DNA from: Halapricum hydrolyticum
GTDB lineage: Archaea > Halobacteriota > Halobacteria > Halobacteriales > Haloarculaceae
DNA length: 64,000 nucleotides
Assembly (NCBI RefSeq): GCF_025517535.1
Contig: NZ_JAOPKC010000002.1
Coordinates: forward strand, 124,001-188,000
Direction of reading: 5' to 3'
Positions 16,927 through 24,748 of this stretch are shown here, one piece after another. Numbering within the stretch: position 1 is the first letter of the stretch; every line of letters starts with the position of its first letter. The translations under genes were made by a program, and so were the position numbers. Under the pieces are notes generated by a model. It ran no database searches and was not told the DNA's origin. It worked only from the letters and a program-made list of their open reading frames with translations.

Positions 16927-17664
16927 TCACTGGTTGTAGCCGTCGATGTCCTCGGCGGGGTCGGGAACGTTGCGGGGTTCAGTCGGGTAGGGGCTGCCCT
17001 CGATGGGTGCGGCCCACTCGGCGGCGTTTCGCAGGACGGTCTGGATCTCCTCCTGGTGGTAGACGGGATAGGTCTCGTGGCCGGGCCGGAAGTAGAAGAT
17101 CCGGCCTTTGCCGCGGCGGTAGCAGCAGCCCGAGCGGAAGACCTCGCCGCCCTCAAACCAGGAGACGAACACCAGCCGGTCGGGCTCGGGGACGGTGAAC
17201 GGTTCGCCGTACATTTCGGCCTCGGGCACGACGAAGCTCTCGGGCAGGCCGCTGGCGATGGGGTGGCCGGGGTCGATCACGTGCAGGCGCTCGCGTTCCT
17301 CGGCCTCGCGCCAGGTCAGGTCGGCGTCCATCCCCAGCAGTCGCCGGAAGGGTTTGGCGTGGTGGCCCGAGTGCAGGACGACCAGCCCCATCCCCTCGCG
17401 GACGTGCCGGGCGACGCGGTCGGCAACTTGGTCGTCGACCTCGTCGTGGGCGACGTGGCCCCACCAGTAGAGGACGTCAGTGTCTTCGAGAACTGCTTCG
17501 GTGAGGCCGTGTTCTGGTTCCTGCAGGGTGGCAGTGTGGGTGTCGTGGCCGGCCTCGGCGAGGATATCGGCGATGTAGGTGTGGATGCCGTCGGGGTAGA
17601 GTTCGGCGGCGCGATCGTCTTCCTTCTCGTGGATGTACTCGTTCCAGACTGTGATCGAGGGCAT
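16927..17664 (-). CDS. ThuA-domain protein (trehalose-utilisation-like)
   Basis: This 245-residue soluble protein has a class I glutamine-amidotransferase-like fold of the ThuA family. Recognisable segments include DVLYWWGHVAHDEV, GLVVLHSGHHAKPF and a late IFYFRPGHETYPVYH. ThuA-type proteins are linked to sugar utilisation in bacteria, but the reaction is not settled. It lies 76 bases upstream of the GH15 gene on the same strand, so the two are probably co-transcribed. Confidence 0.82.
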   Translation of the reverse strand: MPSITVWNEYIHEKEDDRAAELYPDGIHTYIADILAEAGHDTHTATLQEPEHGLTEAVLEDTDVLYWWGHVAHDEVDDQVADRVARHVREGMGLVVLHSGHHAKPFRRLLGMDADLTWREAEERERLHVIDPGHPIASGLPESFVVPEAEMYGEPFTVPEPDRLVFVSWFEGGEVFRSGCCYRRGKGRIFYFRPGHETYPVYHQEEIQTVLRNAAEWAAPIEGSPYPTEPRNVPDPAEDIDGYNQ

Positions 17665-17769
17665 GGTTCGGCGTTCGATTTGGGGATAGCTAAACCCCCC
17701 GATCAAGCAACATTGATGTGTGGTCCTCGCCCACCACCGAACGTGGTACTACTACGTCCGGTCTCGGCG

Positions 17770-18633
17770 ATGGATCTCGTCTTTCTCGCTAGCGTGGGGG
17801 CGCTGTCGTTGTCGTCACTGGCCCGGCGGCATGAACATTCCACCCTTGCGTGGACGAGCGGTGTCGTCGGCTGGACGGTCTTCTCGGCTTTTTGGGCAAC
17901 CACAGCGGTCGAGTACCTCGGTGACAGTCGCTACTTTCTCGGGTCGGTTAGTCTCGTCACTGCGGGACTCTCCGGGTACGGGGTCCGACTCTCGGCCAGC
18001 CGTATCCAGCCACACGCCAGACTGACGATCGTCTTCGCGGTCATGGGGCTATTGTTCGTCCCCTACCAGTTTCTCGATCCCGTCTTCATGCTTGTCGTCC
18101 AGACGGTCACGATCCATACGGCGACCCTGCTTTCGGGACTGGGATTCGAACCGACGATCGTCGACGGATCGGCCGGTCCCGCGACCGCTATCGTCTTCGA
18201 GACCCATCCATGGATCGTCTACAACATCGTCTCGGCGTGTACGGGCTTCGGCGCGATCGCACTGTTTGCCGGCCTGCTCGCAGTCGCTGGCGGCTCGGTC
18301 CGAAGGCGGATCGTGGGTGCGCTCGGACTCGGAACATTGATCTACGCATTGAACCTCCTCCGGACGGTCATCGTCGGTGGATCAATCCCGAGCGAAATCT
18401 TCGCCGGAACGGGAGTGCTGGTCACGCCTCTGTTCGGCGTCGATCAGCCGGCACTGGTCTCGTTTTATTTCGCCGAGTACGTCCTCGCACAGACGCTGGT
18501 GGTTGTCGTCCTACTGCTCGTCTACCTTCGAGTGGTACGGCTGTTCCCTGGGATACAGACCTACGTCGACGCGCTTCTCTCCACGATCCGGGCGGATTCC
18601 GAGCGTCTTCTCAGTCGCGTCGCCGACGCGTGA
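17770..18633 (+). CDS. artA: Archaeosortase A-like transpeptidase
   Basis: This 287-residue polytopic membrane protein has about eight hydrophobic segments. The exosortase/archaeosortase Cys motif is in SACTGFG (Cys157), followed by the NLLRT arginine (Arg198). The 41-residue spacing equals that of the Cys173 and Arg214 I recall for Haloferax ArtA. At the third catalytic position (+39 from the arginine) there is Tyr237 in FAEYVLAQ instead of arginine. ArtA cleaves PGF-CTERM proteins and links them to lipid. The gene is convergent with, and overlaps by 23 bases, a gene encoding such a protein. An alternative start at 17716 would add 18 residues. Confidence 0.82.
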   Translation: MDLVFLASVGALSLSSLARRHEHSTLAWTSGVVGWTVFSAFWATTAVEYLGDSRYFLGSVSLVTAGLSGYGVRLSASRIQPHARLTIVFAVMGLLFVPYQFLDPVFMLVVQTVTIHTATLLSGLGFEPTIVDGSAGPATAIVFETHPWIVYNIVSACTGFGAIALFAGLLAVAGGSVRRRIVGALGLGTLIYALNLLRTVIVGGSIPSEIFAGTGVLVTPLFGVDQPALVSFYFAEYVLAQTLVVVVLLLVYLRVVRLFPGIQTYVDALLSTIRADSERLLSRVADA

Positions 18634-19675
18634 TCCAGCCTCCGACCAGCACGGCCACGACTAGCGCTGCCGCCCCAAAGCCGGGACTCTGGACTTCGAC
18701 CTGATATGGGGTCGTTTGTGTAGCCGTGTCAGACTGACCTTCATCGTCCACCGCTTCGAGATAAATTGTCGACGATCCGCTCTCGCTGACGATGGCGAGT
18801 CTCGTCACTTGATCTGTTGTCTCTTCGACTAGTACCGGGCGGAACATGCCGTCGACGTACCAGCGATAGGTCAGCCCTCCACCGTCCGGATCGTACGACT
18901 CGCTGGCGTTGACGATCACCTGATCGCCGTCCCGGGTCGTGGTGAATGTCGCTACCGGCGGTCCGTAGACCGTCACGGTCTGGCTCGTCGCGTTCATCAC
19001 GCCGTTGTCGTCGGTGACTAGCGTGGCCGTGTATTCACCGGCATCACTGTAGGTGTAGGTAATAGTCTCGCCCGTAGCGTCGTATGTGCCGTCACCGTCG
19101 AAGTCCCACTCGTAGCTACTGATGTTCCCGTCGATATCGGACGAGTCGCTGGCGTTGAACGTGACCGACTCGTCGGTCCCTGGGGCTTCGGGACTGTACT
19201 CGAAGACAGCAACCGGCTCGTGGTTCGGGGCGGTCGGAATGACGATCTGCTCGTCGTGAACGATCGCGTTCGACGGTTCGTGGACGACGAGCATGCGCGC
19301 TAAGCCGGTCGTAAGAGTGTGATTGCTCATTTCCCAGCGTTCGCCGGGCGAGAATCTATCGCCATTCCGGCCGCGCGTCTCGTTGAACGAGGTGAGGTCG
19401 TGTCGACGTTCGACATCGCCCTGTCGAAGAATGGCCGTCACGTCTCCGGCGTTGAGGTCGTCACCGCCCTCGTGGATTAGCACGAAATCGTCGGCGGTCG
19501 CGGTGGCGTTGAACTCCGTGAGTGGTTCCTCGCTGGCCTGATCCGAGACGTTTCCGATTACGACGGCGCTGACAAGAAGTGCGAGCAGGGTGAACACGGC
19601 GACGAGTAAGGTGACGCCGACGACTTCTGATTGGGCGCGATTAGTCTGCCATAGAGGCAGGTCTACGGCAGTCAT
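18611..19675 (-). CDS. PKD-domain surface protein with pilin-type N-terminus and PGF-CTERM tail
   Basis: This protein has 354 residues. Residues 12-43 (NRAQSEVVG followed by a long hydrophobic helix) look like an archaeal type IV pilin (class III) signal. Residues about 145-240 form a PKD domain with WDFDGDGTYDATGE, and a second Ig-like PKD domain follows. The C-terminus is SPGFG plus a hydrophobic stretch and RRRRD, the tripartite PGF-CTERM sorting signal. It would be exported, assembled or anchored, and processed by archaeosortase. Its start overlaps the stop of the upstream pilin-like gene (ATGA). Confidence 0.8.
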   Translation of the reverse strand: MTAVDLPLWQTNRAQSEVVGVTLLVAVFTLLALLVSAVVIGNVSDQASEEPLTEFNATATADDFVLIHEGGDDLNAGDVTAILRQGDVERRHDLTSFNETRGRNGDRFSPGERWEMSNHTLTTGLARMLVVHEPSNAIVHDEQIVIPTAPNHEPVAVFEYSPEAPGTDESVTFNASDSSDIDGNISSYEWDFDGDGTYDATGETITYTYSDAGEYTATLVTDDNGVMNATSQTVTVYGPPVATFTTTRDGDQVIVNASESYDPDGGGLTYRWYVDGMFRPVLVEETTDQVTRLAIVSESGSSTIYLEAVDDEGQSDTATQTTPYQVEVQSPGFGAAALVVAVLVGGWITRRRRD

Positions 19676-21702
19676 TGCTGTTCAAAATAGAATACTTGCT
19701 CAGTGCCGTCGCTCAGTACGAATGTGACGATCACGTCGGCGGCGGTTTCAGAAGGCGTAAATTGCAAACTTCCACCGCCGTCAAGGGGCTGATCGAACGT
19801 CTCCATCACGATAGTCGGTCGGTCGCCGGCGTTAAGAATCGCGTATTGGCCGTCGTTTCCTTTGTTGCTATCCGCAACCAAATCGTAGGCGGTTCCATCA
19901 GCTTCGAAGGAACTTGGGTTTTCGTTCTTCCCTCGATTCGCTTCACCGTCCTGTTGACCGCCGCGGATCTCTACCTCGAGAGCGTTGTCGTTGTCGAAGA
20001 AATTCCCAGTGGTAATAGCACTCGTGTCAACTGAAAACTGTTCGATGGTTACTTGCTGAGATCCTGTATTTTCGATAGTGAAGTTAAGCGTTGTATCGCT
20101 TCGCTGGACTGTATCAGGTTGCAACTGTTGTTTTGCAGTCTCCGTCGCGTTTTCGACGACTAACCCGATTCGGTCACCGCTCCCACCGCTAGCGACGAAC
20201 ACCGCCACAGGGCCGTTGTTGTTGGGATCGAAAGTCGTCGTCGCCTGGCCAGTGTCGTTCGTCCGCGAGTCTCTTCCCGTGAGTGTCCCGACACTGGAGT
20301 CGTTCAGTGAGAAGTCCACCGAGGCGTTCTGTGCAGTCGGTGTCGTCTCCGCAGTGAGATCAACGGTGTCCGTCCGACTCGCGTCAACGACGTAAACACC
20401 GTTTGTCTCGGTAAAGCCATCTTGACTGGTATCCGGTGTCCAGTCAATACTGTAGGCGCTGTCACTACCGTCAGCGAGCCCACTCCCGTCGCTGTTGTCC
20501 ACCCGAACTGGCACGGAGACGTTCACGGGCGTCGACCCATTGAACCCCGACTCGTTTACCACACTCGAAAGCGACGTATCCAGACTCAGCTGTACGTGAT
20601 CGGTCCGCTGGCTCGCCCCCGAGACGTTCGGGGCCTCGTAGGTCACCGTCACCTGTCCGTCGCCGTCACTGTCAGTGCTGTTCGGCGAGACTGACGAGTC
20701 TCTTCGGTTGGTCCCGGCGATCACTTCCACGTCCCGCTTTGGATTATCGAACCGGTCCCGGACCTCGACGGTGACCTCCACTTTGCCACCCTCGGGCACG
20801 GTCGGCGTGTTCTTGGAAACACGAGTCAGGTATGCCGGCTCCGGCTTGACGACGCCGGTCCCAAGCCCCACCCGGGACAACTGCAGGTCGTAGGTCACGC
20901 CCTGCTCAAGGACGACGTGCACCAGTTCATAGTCCGCACCTGTGACGGACGACGTCCGCACGTCCACGACGTGGCGCTCCCCGTCGAGCAACTCTTCCCA
21001 GTTCTCTTCGTCCAGCCGCGTCGGCAGCGTGATCGTGACGTTCGAGTCGGCGGTCGCGTTGGTCACGGAGACCGTCTGACTTGACACACTCGCCCCACGC
21101 ATGTCCAGCGAGACGCTGCCCGTTCGGCTCGCCTGATAGGTGCCGTTGAGTGTCACCAGCGAGATCGTCGTGCCGTCGACCAGCTGCTGACCGGTCGTCG
21201 TCAGGTTCGCATCCCGGAACTGATCGAACAGCACCGAGTGCTCGTACCACGTCGTCGGCGCGTTGTCGTACTCGTTGTATCCCGGCCGATAGACCAGCGC
21301 ACCCGTGTTGTACGACCGGTTCGCCCCCGTCCAGAAGTCGCCTGTCTCACCGGTCGCGTTTGCGTTGGCGATCGTCGCGGTGATCGAGCCGTTGGTCGTC
21401 CCGACAGTCGAGAGGGTTCCGGACGGCGGGCCGGGATTCATTGCGACGATCCGCGACGGATACTGCGTGCCAAGCGTCACCGCCACCGACTGCCCACTAC
21501 CTGTCGAGCCCGTCGAAACGATGGCATTGCGGGCGTCCTGAAGCTGGTCACCGACGGTCTGGCTGTGCTGGAACTCGATCTCGCGGTTCTGTTCGGGGAC
21601 GACCGTCGACTGGTAAATCGCGAACGAAAGAACAATGGCGCCGAGCAGCAGCACGGCTCCGATCTGAATCGCCTGGCCACGGCAGTCGCCCCGGAACTGC
21701 AT
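19672..21702 (-). CDS. Large haloarchaeal pilin-like secreted protein with Ig/Big-1-like repeats
   Basis: This 676-residue protein has an N-terminus CRGQAIQIGAVLLLGAIVLS, a pilin/archaellin-like hydrophobic segment seen in a haloarchaeal surface protein family. Two Big-1-like blocks follow, one around residues 300-370 (VPEGGKVEVTVEVRDRFDNP) and one around 455-520. A beta-rich C-terminus ends in TEQVFYFEQQ. Many Asn-X-Ser/Thr sites suggest N-glycosylation. It is the first gene of a two-gene unit with the PKD protein. No catalytic motif is visible, and a structural or adhesion role is inferred. Confidence 0.7.
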   Translation of the reverse strand: MQFRGDCRGQAIQIGAVLLLGAIVLSFAIYQSTVVPEQNREIEFQHSQTVGDQLQDARNAIVSTGSTGSGQSVAVTLGTQYPSRIVAMNPGPPSGTLSTVGTTNGSITATIANANATGETGDFWTGANRSYNTGALVYRPGYNEYDNAPTTWYEHSVLFDQFRDANLTTTGQQLVDGTTISLVTLNGTYQASRTGSVSLDMRGASVSSQTVSVTNATADSNVTITLPTRLDEENWEELLDGERHVVDVRTSSVTGADYELVHVVLEQGVTYDLQLSRVGLGTGVVKPEPAYLTRVSKNTPTVPEGGKVEVTVEVRDRFDNPKRDVEVIAGTNRRDSSVSPNSTDSDGDGQVTVTYEAPNVSGASQRTDHVQLSLDTSLSSVVNESGFNGSTPVNVSVPVRVDNSDGSGLADGSDSAYSIDWTPDTSQDGFTETNGVYVVDASRTDTVDLTAETTPTAQNASVDFSLNDSSVGTLTGRDSRTNDTGQATTTFDPNNNGPVAVFVASGGSGDRIGLVVENATETAKQQLQPDTVQRSDTTLNFTIENTGSQQVTIEQFSVDTSAITTGNFFDNDNALEVEIRGGQQDGEANRGKNENPSSFEADGTAYDLVADSNKGNDGQYAILNAGDRPTIVMETFDQPLDGGGSLQFTPSETAADVIVTFVLSDGTEQVFYFEQQ

Positions 21703-21841
21703 TGCCCGTATGTCACTACCCGAGACGCAAAAAGGTGACCACCCGCTTCTCAGAATTCGAAGTGGGAACGCTCGTACCGCCGACTATCGGATCGAAAAGC
21801 TGTTCGACACTCAGGAGTGGCGACTCTCTATGGCCGGAGTG

Positions 21842-22423
21842 TCACTCCTCGTCTTCTTCGACGACTTCCGGATCGCTCATCGCGGTCTGGAGACTGTCGA
21901 GACCGTTGACCCACTCGGCAACGAGCCCGAACTCCAGATCCTCGGCGACCTCTCGATCCAGCTCGGCGCCGTCGATGATCAGCGTCCCTGCCTGGGCGCA
22001 ATAGCCCAGCGCCGCGTCGAGGTCCTCCTCGCTTTCGGCCTCGTTCGCGGCCTCGATGTAGTCGGTGACGGTCCCCTCTGCGGCCGGACCGCCCGCGACG
22101 TACTCTTCGGCTGCGTAGAACACGCAGACGAGCGACGTCTGGACGCCGTCAACCAGCATCAGCTTCTCCTCGTCGTCGATGTCGACTTCCGAGAGGACGA
22201 CCTCGCGGATGTCCGCCAACTCCTCGAGCGCAACGTCTTCATCGAGCTCGTCGTCCTGGTAATCGGTGATAATCTTCGCGACGGCGATGGCAGTATCGTC
22301 CTGCAAATTCAACAGCAGGCGCGCCGAATCCTCGTCTTCGGGATCGATCTCTTCTTGGGCGATTCGGTCTAACCAGTTCTGCCACCGTTCTTCGGTGTAG
22401 TATTCCCCCGGTGGTGTGCTCAT
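21842..22423 (-). CDS. DUF2150 family protein
   Basis: This 193-residue, very acidic, soluble helical protein begins MSTPPGEYYTEERWQNWL. I recognise it as the haloarchaeal and methanogen family DUF2150, whose role is unknown. It has its own upstream region, about 90 bases from the end of the TatD gene. Confidence 0.8.
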   Translation of the reverse strand: MSTPPGEYYTEERWQNWLDRIAQEEIDPEDEDSARLLLNLQDDTAIAVAKIITDYQDDELDEDVALEELADIREVVLSEVDIDDEEKLMLVDGVQTSLVCVFYAAEEYVAGGPAAEGTVTDYIEAANEAESEEDLDAALGYCAQAGTLIIDGAELDREVAEDLEFGLVAEWVNGLDSLQTAMSDPEVVEEDEE

Positions 22424-22513
22424 GTCAACTCTGTTCGTGCGTCGGGGGATATGGTTTTCGTTGCCAGCGCCGTCTGTGGTGGCCCCGCATACGGATACTG
22501 CCGACGGGATCGA

Positions 22514-23359
22514 TCACCGATCGAGCGTGGCCTCGGTGTCGATCCCGTACACTCGCGCGGGCGTCTCGACGTGTGCTCGCCGCACGGCGTCCTCCCAGCC
22601 TTGGTCGAGCATCCACCGCACCCGCCGTGGGACGGTCTTCGGACCGAGCACCGCGCCCGGTCGGTCGGGATCATCGATGAAGTCCGTCTCCATGAGGAAC
22701 GGCTCGTCTGACTCGACGGCCACTTCGAGTTCGTCCTTGTCGGCGATGACGCTCTTTATCGGACCGCGCAGCCGCCCGCCCGAGTAGTGTTTGACGACCT
22801 GCTCGGGAGGCAGCCCTTCGTCCTGTGCCCACTCGGTGATCTCCGTGAGGTCCTCGCTCCCTTCGGTGTGGAGCTGGACGGCACAGCCGACTTCGCTGGC
22901 CAGGTCGAACGCGTGGCACATTACGGCGTTCGAGGCCTCCCAGACGTCCTCCTCGACGTCGTAGTGGGGTCGCCCGGACTTGATCGCCAGTGCCGGCCCG
23001 TCAGCGACGTACCCGGCGGCGACGTCGAGCCCAGTCTGCATGATGTCGCGTGCCTCTGCCGGCGTGTATCCGTCGTCGATCAGCCGCGAGATCAGGCCCG
23101 GATGAACGCCCAGCACGGGCCAGGCACGGCCGGGCAACACCTCGCGCGCATCGGCGGCCGCGTCGATCGTCAACTCGAATACGTCCTCGAAGGTCGCCTC
23201 GTCAGTGGCGGCCTCGCGGAGGTGCCACGAGGGCTTGTTGAGAACGAGCAAGTGGGTCCCGCCGGCGGAAACGAAGTCCTCGACTGCGTCGATGTTCCGC
23301 CCCTCGGTCGGGTCGAGGTGCATGTGATTGTCCAGTACCGGCGTGTCGTCGACGTCCAT
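22514..23359 (-). CDS. TatD-family metal-dependent hydrolase
   Basis: The protein has 281 residues from MDVDDTPVLDNHMHLDP; the longer upstream frame has no conserved residues. The TIM-barrel metallohydrolase motif HMHLD is at the N-terminus, GVHPGLI and HTEGSEDL are central, and a METDFIDD acidic segment lies near the end. Archaeal TatD-like proteins are putative DNases or amidohydrolases, and the substrate is unknown. It is divergent from the membrane protein gene at 23479. Confidence 0.82.
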   Translation of the reverse strand: MDVDDTPVLDNHMHLDPTEGRNIDAVEDFVSAGGTHLLVLNKPSWHLREAATDEATFEDVFELTIDAAADAREVLPGRAWPVLGVHPGLISRLIDDGYTPAEARDIMQTGLDVAAGYVADGPALAIKSGRPHYDVEEDVWEASNAVMCHAFDLASEVGCAVQLHTEGSEDLTEITEWAQDEGLPPEQVVKHYSGGRLRGPIKSVIADKDELEVAVESDEPFLMETDFIDDPDRPGAVLGPKTVPRRVRWMLDQGWEDAVRRAHVETPARVYGIDTEATLDR

Positions 23360-23478
23360 ACTCGAAGATGTGCACGGCAATCGCAAAAGGAGTTCGTCTC
23401 CGGAAGTACTCAGTGCACACGGCGTACCAGAGACGGCTTTCGGCAATATTATGCGTACTCGGGCGCCCGTACGAAACA

Positions 23479-23940
23479 ATGGTTTCGTCTGGGCAAGCAG
23501 CCTTTCTGGCCATTGCGATCGCAACCCATGGAGCGGTCGGCTACACGCTGGGAAAAGCACTTTTCGATCGCCCGATCGCTGGTCTCCTCGCTGGCGTGGC
23601 CCCCGACGTCGATTTCTTGTTTCCGAACGCGCTCGGGTGGCCGTTCGTCCATCGCGGGGTCACCCACACGCTCCTCGTCGGCGGACTCGTCGTCGGGTTC
23701 GTGGCCTACCGAAATCGGCGAACTGCCACTGCAGTCGCGGTCGCGTACGGCTCGCACCTGCTGATCGACACGACCACGCCGAAGGGTGTCCCGCACCTCT
23801 ACCCGCTCGTCGAGACGAACTACCACCTCGGTCTGGGGACGACCGGTCACTCCCCCGTACCGACTGCCGTCACCTGGGTGTGCTGTCTGATTGCACTCTG
23901 GCTGGTCCGTGATGAACGCCTCGACGTGACGCGATTCTGA
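23479..23940 (+). CDS. YdjM/DUF457-type membrane-bound metal-dependent hydrolase
   Basis: The protein has 153 residues from MVSSGQAAFLAIAIATHG with about four transmembrane helices. The family histidine and aspartate motifs are THGAVGY, GVAPDVDFLFP, HRGVTHTLL and SHLLIDTTTPKGVPHLYPL. It is probably an integral membrane hydrolase of the YdjM (LexA-regulated) superfamily, and the reaction is not established. Confidence 0.8.
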   Translation: MVSSGQAAFLAIAIATHGAVGYTLGKALFDRPIAGLLAGVAPDVDFLFPNALGWPFVHRGVTHTLLVGGLVVGFVAYRNRRTATAVAVAYGSHLLIDTTTPKGVPHLYPLVETNYHLGLGTTGHSPVPTAVTWVCCLIALWLVRDERLDVTRF

Positions 23941-24030
23941 CCGGCACGCCCGTCACGGGCCTGGCAGGGGGCGATCGGGTCAATACAATATAAGGACTAT
24001 CGGACACCATAATCGCATCTGCACAAAAGC

Positions 24031-24042
24031 CTTATACGTTAC
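24031..24042 (+). promoter_or_regulatory. TATA-like promoter for the 31-codon ORF
   Basis: CTTATACG at 24031-24038 lies about 27-30 bases before the ATG at 24065, the spacing for haloarchaeal leaderless transcripts. The surrounding DNA is unusually AT-rich for this genome. Confidence 0.35.
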
Positions 24043-24064
24043 TCGTTCGTGCGACTAATTGCCG

Positions 24065-24160
24065 ATGAAAACACAAGGACGTGGCATTTCACCCGCTTAC
24101 GTCGACAAAGTGGTAAGGAAATCAAAAAATAACAGGAAAAACGCCCAGACGGCAGATTGA
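24065..24160 (+). CDS. Possible 31-residue basic small protein
   Basis: The frame begins MKTQGRGISPAYVDKVVRK and ends NAQTAD. It is lysine- and arginine-rich, unlike the acidic proteome. The only support is a correctly spaced TATA-like box and the AT-rich setting. I recognise no family. The remaining bases of the 450-base gap (24161-24390) are GC-rich and hold no gene I can support. Confidence 0.3.
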   Translation: MKTQGRGISPAYVDKVVRKSKNNRKNAQTAD

Positions 24161-24390
24161 ACGTATCGCTCGCAAACCGATCTCACGTGCCCGTATGAGC
24201 GTGCAGCCAGTGTTCGACACCCGCGGCGGGATCGAGTGTGCTCCGATCCCGCCGACCCGTATCGGGCCGGTGTCCCTGACCGCCGGTCCGTACCGTTGCC
24301 GTGGGCCCATCCGCCCGGGGGGCGGCGGCCGCCACGGCGGACTACCGTTCTCGAAAACAGCAGACGTGTATCTGGCCCTGGGGGCCGAGT

Positions 24391-24642
24391 TCAACCCTGG
24401 AGTCGCCGGAACGTGTCCGAGAGCGACTCGCCTTCTTTGCGTTCGCGCCCGAGTTGATCGTAGACAGTCCACATGTTCGTCCCGCCGTGGACGTCGCCTG
24501 AATCGACTCCGGAGTCGTCCAGCTGCGCTCGCTCGGTATCGATCTTGAGCACGCGCGCCAGCAGGTCGTCGATCGACTCGCCCGGTTCGGTTTCCTTCTC
24601 GAGTACTTCGTAGACATCGTCGCTGACTTCGATCGTGGCCAT
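24391..24642 (-). CDS. Small ribbon-helix-helix-like protein (antitoxin-like, DUF7557 type)
   Basis: The protein has 83 residues from MATIEVSDDVYEVLEKE; an in-frame ATG nine bases upstream is possible. The N-terminal beta strand followed by two helices resembles the ribbon-helix-helix or VapB-type DNA-binding fold (residues 1-40). The C-terminus ends in ESLSDTFRRLQG. Small haloarchaeal families of this kind are often called antitoxin-like, but no toxin gene is adjacent. It lies 107 bases downstream of top6A. Confidence 0.65.
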   Translation of the reverse strand: MATIEVSDDVYEVLEKETEPGESIDDLLARVLKIDTERAQLDDSGVDSGDVHGGTNMWTVYDQLGRERKEGESLSDTFRRLQG

Positions 24643-24748
24643 TGTTCTCATATGGCCCTTGGCTAGACACGTCTATCAATAACGATCGTTATTATCCGGG
24701 GTCTATAAATCACCGTCCAGAATTCGGCAACGGGACGGCGCCCTCCCT

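Noticed and set aside
14817..17198. 793-codon plus-strand frame opposite the GH15 gene
   Set aside because: It is a shadow of GH15, which has both catalytic glutamates in the right order.
18130..18150. GGATTCGAACC-like tRNA T-arm sequence on the minus strand
   Set aside because: It lies in the coding frame of the archaeosortase gene (GFEPT), and no acceptor stem or anticodon arm surrounds it.
24195..24548. 117-codon plus-strand frame in the gap before top6A
   Set aside because: It runs antisense through the small ribbon-helix-helix gene, has no promoter-like sequence and a biased composition.
24391..24642. Toxin-antitoxin module
   Set aside because: The antitoxin-like protein has no toxin (PIN or RelE type) gene next to it; neighbours are top6A and a gene-poor gap.
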